Shown here piece after piece: positions 39,279 through 47,687 of a stretch of DNA of 64,000 nt. Numbering within the stretch: the first letter of the stretch is position 1; each line of letters starts with the position of its first letter. The position numbers were made by a program, and so were the translations under genes. A model generated the notes under the pieces. The model worked only from the letters and a program-made list of their open reading frames with translations, searched no databases and was not told the origin of the DNA. The DNA is from Candidatus Mycobacterium wuenschmannii (GTDB lineage Bacteria > Actinomycetota > Actinomycetes > Mycobacteriales > Mycobacteriaceae), in NCBI RefSeq assembly GCF_030252325.1, contig NZ_CP126981.1, positions 1,736,001 through 1,800,000 of the forward strand. The letters run 5' to 3'.

Positions 39279-40154
39279 TCAGTTCAGCCGTAACTCGGAG
39301 GTGGCGCGGGTCTGGTCGGACTGATGCTTGAGCACCACGCCCATCGTCGCGGCGATCGTCGCGTCGTCGATGGTGTCGAGGCCCAATGCCAGGATCGTCC
39401 GGCCCCAGTCAATGGTCTCGGCCACCGACGGCACCTTCTTGAGTTGCATGCCACGCAGCACGCCGATGATGCGGACCAGTTCCTCGGCGATGTGGGCAGG
39501 CAGCTCGGGCACGCGGGACAACAGGATTCGGCGTTCCAGCTCGGCGTCCGGGAAGTCGATGTGCAGGAACAGGCAGCGACGCTTTAGCGCCTCGGAGAGT
39601 TCGCGGGTGGCGTTGGAGGTCAACACCACGAACGGCTTCCGGTCGGCGGCGATGGTGCCCAACTCGGGGATGGTCACCGCGAAGTCGGAGAGCACCTCGA
39701 GGAGCAGGCCTTCGATTTCGATGTCGGCCTTGTCGGTCTCGTCGACCAGCAGCACCGTGGGTTCGGTGCGGCGGATCGCGGTGAGCAGCGGCCGCGACAG
39801 CAGGAACTCTTCGGTGAAGACGTCGGTCTTGGTCTGGTCCCAGTCGTCGGACCCGGCCTGGATGCGCAAGATCTGCTTGGCGTGGTTCCACTCGTACAGC
39901 GCGCGGGCCTCGTCGACGCCTTCGTAGCACTGCAGGCGGACCAGCCCGGAGCCGGTGGATTGCGCGACGGCGCGGGCGAGTTCGGTCTTGCCGACGCCGG
40001 CCGGACCCTCCACCAGCAACGGCTTGCCGAGCCGGTCTGCGAGGAAAACCGCTGTGGCAGTAGCGGTGTCGCATAGGTAGCCGGTTTCGGCCAGCTTCCG
40101 GCCGACGTCGTCGATGTCGGCGAACAGCGGTGCGGGCCGCGCAGGCACACTCAC
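39279..40154 (-). CDS. MoxR-type AAA+ ATPase
   Basis: A 291-residue AAA+ ATPase. Walker A is GPAGVGKT (near residues 50-57), Walker B is VLLVDETDKAD (near 130), and sensor 1 is VVLTSNATRELSEALKRRC with the Arg finger region. The MoxR helix insertions are recognisable. It pairs with the downstream VWA gene (eight-base gap), the usual MoxR-VWA arrangement and the Rv2426c-Rv2425c order. The GTG at 40154 is the start. Twenty-one bases upstream ends proA, so all three may be co-transcribed. Confidence 0.92.
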   Translation of the reverse strand: MSVPARPAPLFADIDDVGRKLAETGYLCDTATATAVFLADRLGKPLLVEGPAGVGKTELARAVAQSTGSGLVRLQCYEGVDEARALYEWNHAKQILRIQAGSDDWDQTKTDVFTEEFLLSRPLLTAIRRTEPTVLLVDETDKADIEIEGLLLEVLSDFAVTIPELGTIAADRKPFVVLTSNATRELSEALKRRCLFLHIDFPDAELERRILLSRVPELPAHIAEELVRIIGVLRGMQLKKVPSVAETIDWGRTILALGLDTIDDATIAATMGVVLKHQSDQTRATSELRLN

Positions 40155-40175
40155 GTAGTCATTCTCCTAGCTATG

Positions 40176-41423
40176 TCAGACCGCTCGGGTCTGGCCGTCT
40201 CCCCACACGATCCATTTGGTCGAGGTCAGTTCGGCGAGCCCCATCGGGCCGCGGGCGTGCAATTTCTGGGTGGAGATGCCGATTTCGGCGCCGAACCCGA
40301 ACTGCTCGCCGTCGGTGAAGCTCGTCGCGGCGTTCACCATCACCGCGGCCGCGTCGACACCCTCGGTAAAGCGTTGCGCCGCAGCCATGTTCGAAGTCAC
40401 GATGGCCTCGGTGTGGCCGGTGCCGTATTCGTTGATGTGGGCGATCGCGGCGTCGACGCCGTCGACCACCGCCACCGCGATCTCCATCTCGAGGTACTCC
40501 CGGCGCAGGTGATCCTCGTCGGGGTCCAGGTGCACGGTCACCCCGGCGTCCTGCAGCGCGTTGACCAGTCGCGGCATCGCCTGGTCCGCCACCGACACAT
40601 CGACGAGCAGCGTCTCGGCCGCGTTGCACACGCTCGGCCGACGGGTCTTGGAGTTCAACAGGATTCGCTCGGCCATGTCGAGGTCGGTGGCGTCGTGCAC
40701 GTACACGTGACAGTTGCCGACGCCGGTCTCGATCGTGGGCACCTGCGAGTCGCGCACCACGGCGTCGATCAGACCGGCTCCCCCGCGCGGTATCACCACG
40801 TCGACCAGGCCACGCGCCTGGATCAGATGCGTGACCGACGAGCGATCGGCGGACGGCAGCAGTTGCACCGCGTCGACGGGCAGGTCCTCGCCGCGCAGCG
40901 CGTCGCGCAGCACCGCGACCAACGCCTCGTTGGAGTGCACGGCCGACGCGCTGCCGCGCAGCAGTGCGGCGTTGCCGGATTTCAGCGTCAGCCCGAACGC
41001 GTCGACGGTGACGTTAGGCCGGCCCTCGTAGACGATCCCGACGACACCGAGCGGGACCCGCTGCTGTCGCAGGGCCAACCCGTTGGGCAGGGTGTAGCCG
41101 CGCAGCACCTCCCCGACCGGGTCGGGCAGCCCGGCGACCTGCCGCAGGCCCGCGGCAATCCCCTCGACGCGCGTGGGGTCCAGCGCGAGCCGGTCGAGCA
41201 TGGCGGTGGGGGTGTCGGCGGCGCGGGCGGCCCGCAGGTCCTCGGCATTCGCCGCCAGGATCCGGTCGGTGTTGGCCACCAGCGCGTCGGCGGCGACGCG
41301 CAGCGCGTGGTCCTTGGCAACAGTCGGGAGTGCGGCCAGAATCCGAGCGGCCAACCGGGCCCGTCGCGCCGCGTCGTGCACCTGCTGGCGCACGTCGGTC
41401 GCCGGCAAGGTAGGGACACTCAT
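40176..41423 (-). CDS. proA: Gamma-glutamyl phosphate reductase ProA
   Basis: This enzyme reduces gamma-glutamyl phosphate to glutamate-5-semialdehyde with NADPH, the second step of proline synthesis after ProB, whose gene is at the right end of the window. The 415-residue protein has the aldehyde-dehydrogenase fold. Its catalytic Cys is in [12 protein letters not shown] (near residue 267), the cofactor loop is [20 protein letters not shown], and [11 protein letters not shown] comes near the C-terminus. Length and all motifs are normal. proA and proB lie about 21 kb apart, as in other mycobacteria, rather than in one operon. Confidence 0.96.
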   Translation of the reverse strand: MSVPTLPATDVRQQVHDAARRARLAARILAALPTVAKDHALRVAADALVANTDRILAANAEDLRAARAADTPTAMLDRLALDPTRVEGIAAGLRQVAGLPDPVGEVLRGYTLPNGLALRQQRVPLGVVGIVYEGRPNVTVDAFGLTLKSGNAALLRGSASAVHSNEALVAVLRDALRGEDLPVDAVQLLPSADRSSVTHLIQARGLVDVVIPRGGAGLIDAVVRDSQVPTIETGVGNCHVYVHDATDLDMAERILLNSKTRRPSVCNAAETLLVDVSVADQAMPRLVNALQDAGVTVHLDPDEDHLRREYLEMEIAVAVVDGVDAAIAHINEYGTGHTEAIVTSNMAAAQRFTEGVDAAAVMVNAATSFTDGEQFGFGAEIGISTQKLHARGPMGLAELTSTKWIVWGDGQTRAV

Positions 41424-41444
41424 TAACCCAGGGTAGCGGCCAAA

Positions 41445-42848
41445 CTAGCGCCGGGTAGAGACGGCCCCAATGGACGATGACTCCCTGCGGCGGTCCTCGA
41501 TGATCCGGCCCAACTCCTGCAGCAGCAACGGCGCGCGGAGCACGAGATCTTCGATGTACTCACGGTCGATTTCGAGAGCCGTCACTTCTTCCAGCGCGTG
41601 GGCGCCCGACAGACTCGGTTGGCGGGTCAGCGCGCTCAGCCCGAGGAACGAGCCTTCCTCCAGCACGCTGAGCGGAGTCACCGACCCGTCGTCGTTGGTG
41701 CTCGTCCGGCGGACGGTGCCCTTGATCAAAAACGTCATGGCCGTGGGGACTTCGCCCGCGTAGTGCACGATCTCGTCGGTGCCGTAGCGAACCAGCTTGG
41801 CGTGTGGGATCAGCAACTGCTGATCGGCGAGGCTCAACCGCAACGCCGGCGCCACCACGTCTCGCATCGCCATCTGCACCCGCGCCGGCGTCGAGAAGTC
41901 GTCGGTCGTGCCGTCGAGGTGCAGGCCCTCGCGCCGGGCCGCGTACCAAATCCAGCGCAGGAAGGTCGCTTTCGCGGGCCCGTCGTCGGCGGGCGACTTC
42001 AGCGCGATGCTCACCTCGTACTCCCCCGACCCGGCAACCGAGGCGGTCGGCGCGACGCCGGCCTTGCGTTGCGGCAGCGCGTCGGCCACCCGCACCAGCA
42101 GCAGGCGCACCTGGTCGGGCGGATCGTCGACCGAGAACGTGGTGGCGATCGAGAGCTTGTGCGCGCCGGACGGCCGGCTGAGGTTGGTGAATGACGTGGC
42201 GGCCAGCACCGAGTTCGGCGTGATCTGCAAACCGTGCCCGGTCTGGATGTGCACCGCGCGCCAGTTCGCCTCCACGATGCGCCCGCGCGCGGACGGGGTG
42301 TCCAACCAGTCGCCGATCCGAAAAGGCTGCTCGAACAACATGAACAGGCCGGACACGATTTGGCCGACAGAGTTCTGCAGCATCAGGCCGATGAGCACCG
42401 ACGTGACGCCCAGCGCGGTGAACAAGCCGCCGACGCGTACCCCCCAGACGTAGGAGAAGATCAGCGCGAGGCCGACCGCGATCAGCAAAAACCGTGTGAC
42501 GTCCCGGAATATCGTCGGCACCCGCTTGCGCCAGGACCCTTCGGGCGCACCCTCGAAGACCGTGGCGTTGAGCCCCGACAACACCAGCAGCAGCACGACG
42601 AAACCGAAAACGGTTGCCAGCACGCGCACCGAGTCGAAATGGGCCGGCACCCGTGCGATCTTGACCAGCAGCACAAGCAGCGCGGCCAACGGCACCAGGT
42701 AGCTGCGCAGTAGATTGACCGGCGTGGCCAGCGCGCTGTCGCGTCGCGCCAAAAACTGGTGCAGTTCGGTGAGGCTGATCAGCAGCAGCGGCAGTCCGAT
42801 GGCCAGCCCGACGGCCCAGTACAGCCAGAAGGTGTCGACGACGGTCAT
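41445..42848 (-). CDS. MscS channel with C-terminal cyclic-nucleotide-binding-like domain
   Basis: The 467-residue protein has several N-terminal membrane helices (about 8-30, 48-66, 80-100, 125-150). The MscS pore and beta-domain follow: GLMLQNSVGQIVSGLFMLFEQPFRIGDWLDT near residues 150-180. From about residue 345 to 440 there is a cNMP-binding-type beta-roll (AMTFLIKGTVRRTS ... LSVLEEGSFLGLSALTRQPS). In that roll the Glu and Arg of the usual phosphate-binding cassette (FGE-x-AL ... R-x-A) are not conserved: the sequence reads FLGLSAL and LSGAHA. It matches Rv2434c. Its start overlaps the stop of the cyclase gene by four bases, so channel and cyclase are made together. Confidence 0.9.
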   Translation of the reverse strand: MTVVDTFWLYWAVGLAIGLPLLLISLTELHQFLARRDSALATPVNLLRSYLVPLAALLVLLVKIARVPAHFDSVRVLATVFGFVVLLLVLSGLNATVFEGAPEGSWRKRVPTIFRDVTRFLLIAVGLALIFSYVWGVRVGGLFTALGVTSVLIGLMLQNSVGQIVSGLFMLFEQPFRIGDWLDTPSARGRIVEANWRAVHIQTGHGLQITPNSVLAATSFTNLSRPSGAHKLSIATTFSVDDPPDQVRLLLVRVADALPQRKAGVAPTASVAGSGEYEVSIALKSPADDGPAKATFLRWIWYAARREGLHLDGTTDDFSTPARVQMAMRDVVAPALRLSLADQQLLIPHAKLVRYGTDEIVHYAGEVPTAMTFLIKGTVRRTSTNDDGSVTPLSVLEEGSFLGLSALTRQPSLSGAHALEEVTALEIDREYIEDLVLRAPLLLQELGRIIEDRRRESSSIGAVSTRR

Positions 42849-45025
42849 TTGCGGTCCGCCAATCGCCAGATCGGCTGTTCCTCGCCGCCGACGGTGACCG
42901 TGCCGGCCGAGGTGAATTGGCGCAGATCGCGCATCACCTCGTAGACGTCGGAGGTCACGAAGACACCGGAATCAGTTGCACCGCTGCGCATCTGGTGGGC
43001 GAGGTTCACCGCCGCGCCCCACATGTCGTAGATGACGCTGGATCGGCCGACCAGCCCGCTGATCACGTTGCCGGTGTTGACCCCGGCCCGGATGCTGAGG
43101 TGGTAGCCCCTACCGGAATTGAATCGCTCGATGATGCGCTGCATCTCCACGGCGAAATCAATGGTCCGCGGCACGCTATCGAGTCGCGGAACATTGAGCC
43201 CGCAGCTGGCAAGGTAGCCGTTGTGCACGGTCCGAATCGGCTCGACGCCAAAGGTTTCGGCGGCCGAGTCGAGTTCGCGCATCAACTCGTCGATGGTGCC
43301 GACCAGTTCGTCACCGGACAGCCCGCCGCACATCTCGTCGAGGCCGATGATGTCGGCGAAGATGACCGTCACATCCTGATGCTCCTGCGCGATGGTCTGC
43401 TCCCCGTCGCGGTAGCGCTGCACCACGGGCTCGGGCATCAGCGACAGCAGCAGTCGGTCGTTCTCCTTGCGCTGTTCATTGAGCAGGTCTTCCTTGATCT
43501 CGAGGTTTCGCGCCATCTCGTTGAATGCGGTTGTCAGGTCGCCTATTTCGTCATGCGAGGTAAGTGGGATGGCGACGGCGTAATTGCCGGAGCTGATCTC
43601 TTCCGCGCCGGCCCGTAGCCGCCGGATCGGACGGACGAAGCGTTGGGCGATCAGCATCGCGAGCAGACACAGCGCGAAGACCATCACCGTGGCCGCGACG
43701 ACCAGCGTCCGGGCGAACGCCTCGATCCGCGCGAATGCCTCCTCGCTGTCCCGGCTGGCCAGAATCGACCAGCGCAGATCGGAATTGGGGATGGCCACCG
43801 GCGCGTAGGCCGCGAGCTCGTGATCGCCAAGATAGCCGGTCTCCATGACGGTGCCGCTCTGCCCGCGTTGCGCGGCACGGAACGCCGGCCCTTCCACCGG
43901 CTGCACCAATGTGGTTCCGTGCCAACGGATTGCCTTGTCGACCACGTCGGCGGGGGTGCCGGCGGCGACGGCATCGCGCTGATACTTCGCGGGATCCTCG
44001 AGGAACAGCCGCGAATCGGAGCGCATCAGCCCATCGGGTCCGGCCAGGTACGTCTCAGCCGTGGCCCCCATGCCCGCCGCTTTCCAATGCTTGTCGGCGG
44101 TCATGATCCGGTTGACCCTGTCGATGGGGAGCGGAAGCGCCATGACGCCGTCGGTCTTACCTGCTACGCCGATCGGCGACACCAGCCACGCGATCGGCAT
44201 CCCACCGGCGGCCTGGAACGCCTGAAAGTCGGTGATCCAGACGAAATCGACGGAGTCTGCGGCCAGTGCCTTTTCGTACGCGCCGCGCAGATTCGACGAA
44301 CGGTACGGCCCGGTAGTGATGTTGGTACCGAGAGTGGGCCCTTTGTTCACGTTGTACACAACGTTGCCGCGTGTATCGAGCAACACCGCGTCGCGGTACT
44401 CGAATCGGGTCGTGATTTCGCGGAAGTAGTTGTCGAACTGCATGTTCGCGGCCGACCAGGCGCTGCCGTCACCGGCGTCGACGGGTGCGGGCGAGGCGTT
44501 CGACGCGTGCACGGTGTAGTGCGATTGCAGGTATTTCTCGGCGTTGCCACGTGGCAGCATCGCAGCCAGGTCGAGTTTCACGCCCGTCGACTTTTGGATC
44601 GGCTTGATCAACTTGTCGGTGTAATAGCTCTCCAGCTCCAGCTGCTGCGCCGGATCGGTAGGGGCGTCGGCCAATTGGTCGAATGCCGCGGCAAAGGCCT
44701 GCACCGCCTGGTCCGCGGTGTAGCCGCGGCTGTAGATCGCCAGCGAGTTGGACAGGTCGGCGAACAACATCTCGATCGCCCGCTTCTGACCTTCGCGCAA
44801 CTGGGTCATCCGTTCGGCGGCGATCGGCATCAACGTGCGGCTACCCGAGACGTATTCGACGATCCCGATGATGCCCAGCGACGCCAGGCTGGAGACCAAC
44901 AGCATCACCATGATCTTCGACTGGATGCTCAATCTGGCCCGACGGCGCGGACGGCGACGCCAACCAGCTTTCGCCGATACCGGCTGTTCGCTCGGCGCCG
45001 GATCGGCTGTGCCCTGCGGCGTCAA
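42845..45025 (-). CDS. Class III adenylate/guanylate cyclase-like membrane protein, degenerate active site
   Basis: I start this at the TTG at 45025 because AAAGGAC lies six bases upstream; the frame continues to 45124, where no site precedes it. The 726-residue product has an Arg-rich cytoplasmic N-terminus, one membrane helix (about 36-57), a large extracellular sensor domain (60-440), a second helix (about 445-465), a HAMP domain (465-515), a short coiled coil and a class III cyclase domain (from about 550). The first metal Asp is present (FADIIG). The second metal motif GDAY is replaced by HNGY, the substrate-binding Lys segment reads EPIRT, and the transition-state Arg position reads NLAHQM. 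It corresponds to Rv2435c. Confidence 0.88.
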   Translation of the reverse strand: MTPQGTADPAPSEQPVSAKAGWRRRPRRRARLSIQSKIMVMLLVSSLASLGIIGIVEYVSGSRTLMPIAAERMTQLREGQKRAIEMLFADLSNSLAIYSRGYTADQAVQAFAAAFDQLADAPTDPAQQLELESYYTDKLIKPIQKSTGVKLDLAAMLPRGNAEKYLQSHYTVHASNASPAPVDAGDGSAWSAANMQFDNYFREITTRFEYRDAVLLDTRGNVVYNVNKGPTLGTNITTGPYRSSNLRGAYEKALAADSVDFVWITDFQAFQAAGGMPIAWLVSPIGVAGKTDGVMALPLPIDRVNRIMTADKHWKAAGMGATAETYLAGPDGLMRSDSRLFLEDPAKYQRDAVAAGTPADVVDKAIRWHGTTLVQPVEGPAFRAAQRGQSGTVMETGYLGDHELAAYAPVAIPNSDLRWSILASRDSEEAFARIEAFARTLVVAATVMVFALCLLAMLIAQRFVRPIRRLRAGAEEISSGNYAVAIPLTSHDEIGDLTTAFNEMARNLEIKEDLLNEQRKENDRLLLSLMPEPVVQRYRDGEQTIAQEHQDVTVIFADIIGLDEMCGGLSGDELVGTIDELMRELDSAAETFGVEPIRTVHNGYLASCGLNVPRLDSVPRTIDFAVEMQRIIERFNSGRGYHLSIRAGVNTGNVISGLVGRSSVIYDMWGAAVNLAHQMRSGATDSGVFVTSDVYEVMRDLRQFTSAGTVTVGGEEQPIWRLADRK

Positions 45026-45165
45026 TCGACGTCCTTTCGCAGCCAGGCTGAAAGCCCAGATCACGCAGCAGAATATCGCCTGGGGCAGGGCGAAAACGGG
45101 TTTGCCGAAAACCGTTATCAACACGATGTTTGTGTATCCGCGTGCATCTCCCTAGCGTCGGCGCC

Positions 45166-46029
45166 ATGACCCGGGTGTGCGTGTGCGTGGTGGGCAGTGT
45201 GAACATGGATATCGGCCTGGATGTCGCCGAATTGCCACGACCGGGCGAAACGGCCCTGGCCACGTCGATGCGCTCGGCGCCGGGTGGCAAGGGCGCCAAT
45301 CAGGCCGTTGCCGCCGCCCGCGCGGGCGCTGACGTGCGATTTGTCGGTGCTGTAGGCAACGACGCGACGGCCGCCCAATTGCGCGAACACCTCGTCGACA
45401 ACGGCGTGGACACCGATGGTCTCATCACGGTCCCGGGACGCAGCGGTACCGCCGTCGTTGTTGTCGACTCCGGTGGCGAGAACCTCATCGTGGTTGCACC
45501 GGAGGCGAACAGCCGGCTGACTCTAGACACGACGAGGCTGCCCGATCTGCTCGCCGGATGCGATGTGGTGTTGCTGCAGTTGGAGATTCCGATCGCGGCG
45601 GCAACCGACGCGGCCCGCGCGGCACGTTCGGCCGGGGCGACGGTGATGCTCAACGCGTCACCGCCCGGCGGAGATGACACGGCACTCGCCCAGTTGTCCG
45701 ACGTGATAGATGTCTTGATCGTCAACGAAACCGAAGCGGCGCAGTGGGTTTGGCCGGTGGCACATCGCGTCACCACGCTGGGTGCGCGCGGCGCGGCCTA
45801 TACCGGCGACGGCGTCGAGTTCACCGTTCCCGCGCCGGAGGTCGATCCGGTCGACACCGCCGGTGCGGGTGATGTGTTCGCCGGAGTGCTGGCCGCCAAT
45901 TGGGCCCGCGACCGCGACCGCGCGCTGCGACGGGCTTGCGCTGCCGGCGCATTGGCGACGCTGACGGCCGGTGCCGGCGACTGCGCGCCCGACGCCGACG
46001 CGATCGAGCAGGCCGCGGCCGCCGGCTGA
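45166..46029 (+). CDS. rbsK: Ribokinase (PfkB family)
   Basis: The 287-residue protein shows the full PfkB-family signature: N-terminal VVGSVNMDIGLDV, the substrate motif APGGKGANQAVAAARAG (near residues 40-56), and the C-terminal catalytic DTAGAGDVFAGVLAANW with its base Asp near 242. It would phosphorylate ribose (or a related sugar) at C5. The ATG at 45166 opens exactly on the conserved N-terminus. It is divergent from the cyclase gene. No ribose transporter genes are nearby, the same isolated context as Rv2436. Confidence 0.92.
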   Translation: MTRVCVCVVGSVNMDIGLDVAELPRPGETALATSMRSAPGGKGANQAVAAARAGADVRFVGAVGNDATAAQLREHLVDNGVDTDGLITVPGRSGTAVVVVDSGGENLIVVAPEANSRLTLDTTRLPDLLAGCDVVLLQLEIPIAAATDAARAARSAGATVMLNASPPGGDDTALAQLSDVIDVLIVNETEAAQWVWPVAHRVTTLGARGAAYTGDGVEFTVPAPEVDPVDTAGAGDVFAGVLAANWARDRDRALRRACAAGALATLTAGAGDCAPDADAIEQAAAAG

Positions 46030-46033
46030 TCGG

Positions 46034-46243
46034 TCAGGCGGCCAGATCGGTGTCGTCGACCGTCCGACGGTTGACGGACGGGCGGAAGCGCCGAACCGCG
46101 GACGACGGCGTCGACGCCGCCTCGGTGTCCGATTCGCGGGTCCGCGACGTGCTGCTTTCCCGTGCGGTGCCGGTGGATATCCCGTCGGAGATCAGCACCG
46201 CGAACAGCAGTAGAAAGCCCGTTCCTATCGCGATCAAGAACAT
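46034..46243 (-). CDS. Small single-pass membrane protein, 69 aa
   Basis: The ATG at 46243 is preceded by GGAAGG at eight bases. The product has one N-terminal membrane helix (MFLIAIGTGFLLLFAVLISD) followed by a polar, Ser/Thr/Arg-rich tail of about 48 residues that looks disordered. The N-terminal helix would place the tail in the cytoplasm or outside depending on orientation; the Arg-rich tail favours inside. It lies convergent to rbsK with a four-base gap. Unknown function. The good ribosome binding site and the clean helix make it more than a chance frame. Confidence 0.58.
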   Translation of the reverse strand: MFLIAIGTGFLLLFAVLISDGISTGTARESSTSRTRESDTEAASTPSSAVRRFRPSVNRRTVDDTDLAA

Positions 46244-46354
46244 ATCGACACCTTCCGTGAGTGCGCATTAGAGAAGCGACATCACGTGCAAGGGGCGCCG
46301 GTAACCGCTTTATTCCCCTAACTTGAAAAAAGTTTAGTCAGATGCCAAACGGTC

Positions 46355-47026
46355 CTAAAGCCCCGCGCCTTGGGTGACAGTGGTGAAGCGACTGGACGGA
46401 CCGCACGCATCCCGCACTACCGCGACATCGTCGATCACGTCGACATCGGCCAGAGTTTCCACACTTAACACCTCGATACCGGTGGCGCGCAGTGCTTGCG
46501 CCGTCAAGAGCCCGGTATCTGGCTGGGACATCGGGACATCGCGGAGGCATTCGGCGACGGAGGGATCGCGCAGGCCGAGGATCCACCACCCCCCGTCGCA
46601 CGCCGGTCCCAGCACCGCCGGAGCGCCCAGCAACGTGCGTGCGCAGGCGGTCAACAAGTCGGTCGTCACCTGCGGGGTGTCCATCCCGATCTGCAGAACG
46701 GGCAGCCCCGGAGAGCCTGCGCCCGCGTCCGCGTGCGCGTTGGCCAGCCGGTCCGCGAAGCCGTCACCGCGCTGCGCGATCACGGTGAAAGTGTCGAGAC
46801 GGCGGCGGATTTCGGCGCTACTACTTGCGGCGTCCAGATCGCCGGTGAGCGCCACCACCCGCGCCGCCACCGGCGTCGCAGCCACTGCGTCCAAGGTGTC
46901 GAGCAGAGCGGCAGCGGCGATGTCGGCGGCGATCCGATCGCCCACGGTTTTCGCGAGTCGTGTCTTGGCTTTCCCCGGTTCCGGGGCCTTCGCGACCACC
47001 AGCGCGATCACCGGAAGTGCGTTCAC
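46355..47026 (-). CDS. DUF2064 (TIGR04282-like) nucleotidyl/glycosyltransferase
   Basis: A 223-residue protein. The GTG at 47026 overlaps the upstream stop (GTGA). It opens with IALVVAKAPEPGKAKTRL, a nucleotide-binding N-terminus shared by DUF2064 and CofC/MobA-type nucleotidyltransferases. Then come the metal-site-like LQIGMDTPQVT and GPACDGGWWILGL. DUF2064 proteins often sit beside GT2 glycosyltransferases. None is well characterised to my knowledge. Here it is the last gene of the epimerase-GT2-DUF2064 operon and probably supplies or transfers an activated sugar. The frame continues far upstream through the GT2 gene, but that part has no coding character. Confidence 0.82.
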   Translation of the reverse strand: MNALPVIALVVAKAPEPGKAKTRLAKTVGDRIAADIAAAALLDTLDAVAATPVAARVVALTGDLDAASSSAEIRRRLDTFTVIAQRGDGFADRLANAHADAGAGSPGLPVLQIGMDTPQVTTDLLTACARTLLGAPAVLGPACDGGWWILGLRDPSVAECLRDVPMSQPDTGLLTAQALRATGIEVLSVETLADVDVIDDVAVVRDACGPSSRFTTVTQGAGL

Positions 47027-47676
47027 GAGATCACCTTCCAGAAGTCCAGGATCGCCGTGATGCTGCCGCGCAGCGAGCCGCTGACTTTCGACGTGCCACC
47101 GGTCCGGGGACCGTAGTCCACGTCGAACTCGACCACCCGCCAGCCGGCCGCGGCCGCGCGCACCAATAGTTCGAGCGGATATCCCGAACGTCGGTCGGCC
47201 ACACCGAGATTCAGCAAGTCTTCTCGCCGGGCCACTCGCATCGGCGCGATGTCGTGGACCGGCAGGCCGTGCCGGGTGCGCAGCCGCCAGCTCATGACGA
47301 CGGTGCCCACCCGCGCGACCCACGGCCATTGCAGGCCCCGGACCGGTCGACGCCGGCCGATCGCCAGGTCGGCACCGTCGTCTAGGGCGGCCACCAGGCG
47401 CGGCAGGTCCGCGGGATCCATCGATCCGTCGGCATCGATGACCGCGACGACGGGCGTCGACGCCGCGACGACGCCCGCGTGCACGGCCGATCCATAACCG
47501 GGTCGCTTTTCGACGACCACCGCCGCGCCGTGCCGAACGGCCACCCCGGCCGTGTCGTCGGTGCTGTTGTTGTCGACCACGAGCGCGCGGTAGCCCGCGG
47601 GTATCGCCGCCAACACGCCCGGCAACGATTCCTCCTCGTTCAGACATGGCAGCACGACAGTGACCAGATCCGGCAT
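47023..47676 (-). CDS. Family 2 glycosyltransferase
   Basis: The 217-residue enzyme has a GT-A fold. VTVVLPCLNEEESLPGVLAAI is at the N-terminus, VVDNNSTDDTAG follows, and the metal-binding DxD-type motif is in VAVIDADGSMDPADLP (near residues 82-97). The C-terminal part YGPRTGGTSKVSGSLRGSITAILDFW resembles polyprenyl-phosphate glycosyltransferases such as DPM synthases, but no membrane anchor follows. The ATG at 47676 has GGGAGG just upstream. An in-frame GTG at 47688 overlaps the epimerase stop. It probably makes a lipid-linked or small-molecule glycoside for the cluster. Acceptor unknown. Confidence 0.87.
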   Translation of the reverse strand: MPDLVTVVLPCLNEEESLPGVLAAIPAGYRALVVDNNSTDDTAGVAVRHGAAVVVEKRPGYGSAVHAGVVAASTPVVAVIDADGSMDPADLPRLVAALDDGADLAIGRRRPVRGLQWPWVARVGTVVMSWRLRTRHGLPVHDIAPMRVARREDLLNLGVADRRSGYPLELLVRAAAAGWRVVEFDVDYGPRTGGTSKVSGSLRGSITAILDFWKVIS

Positions 47677-47687
47677 CGAGCCTCCCA

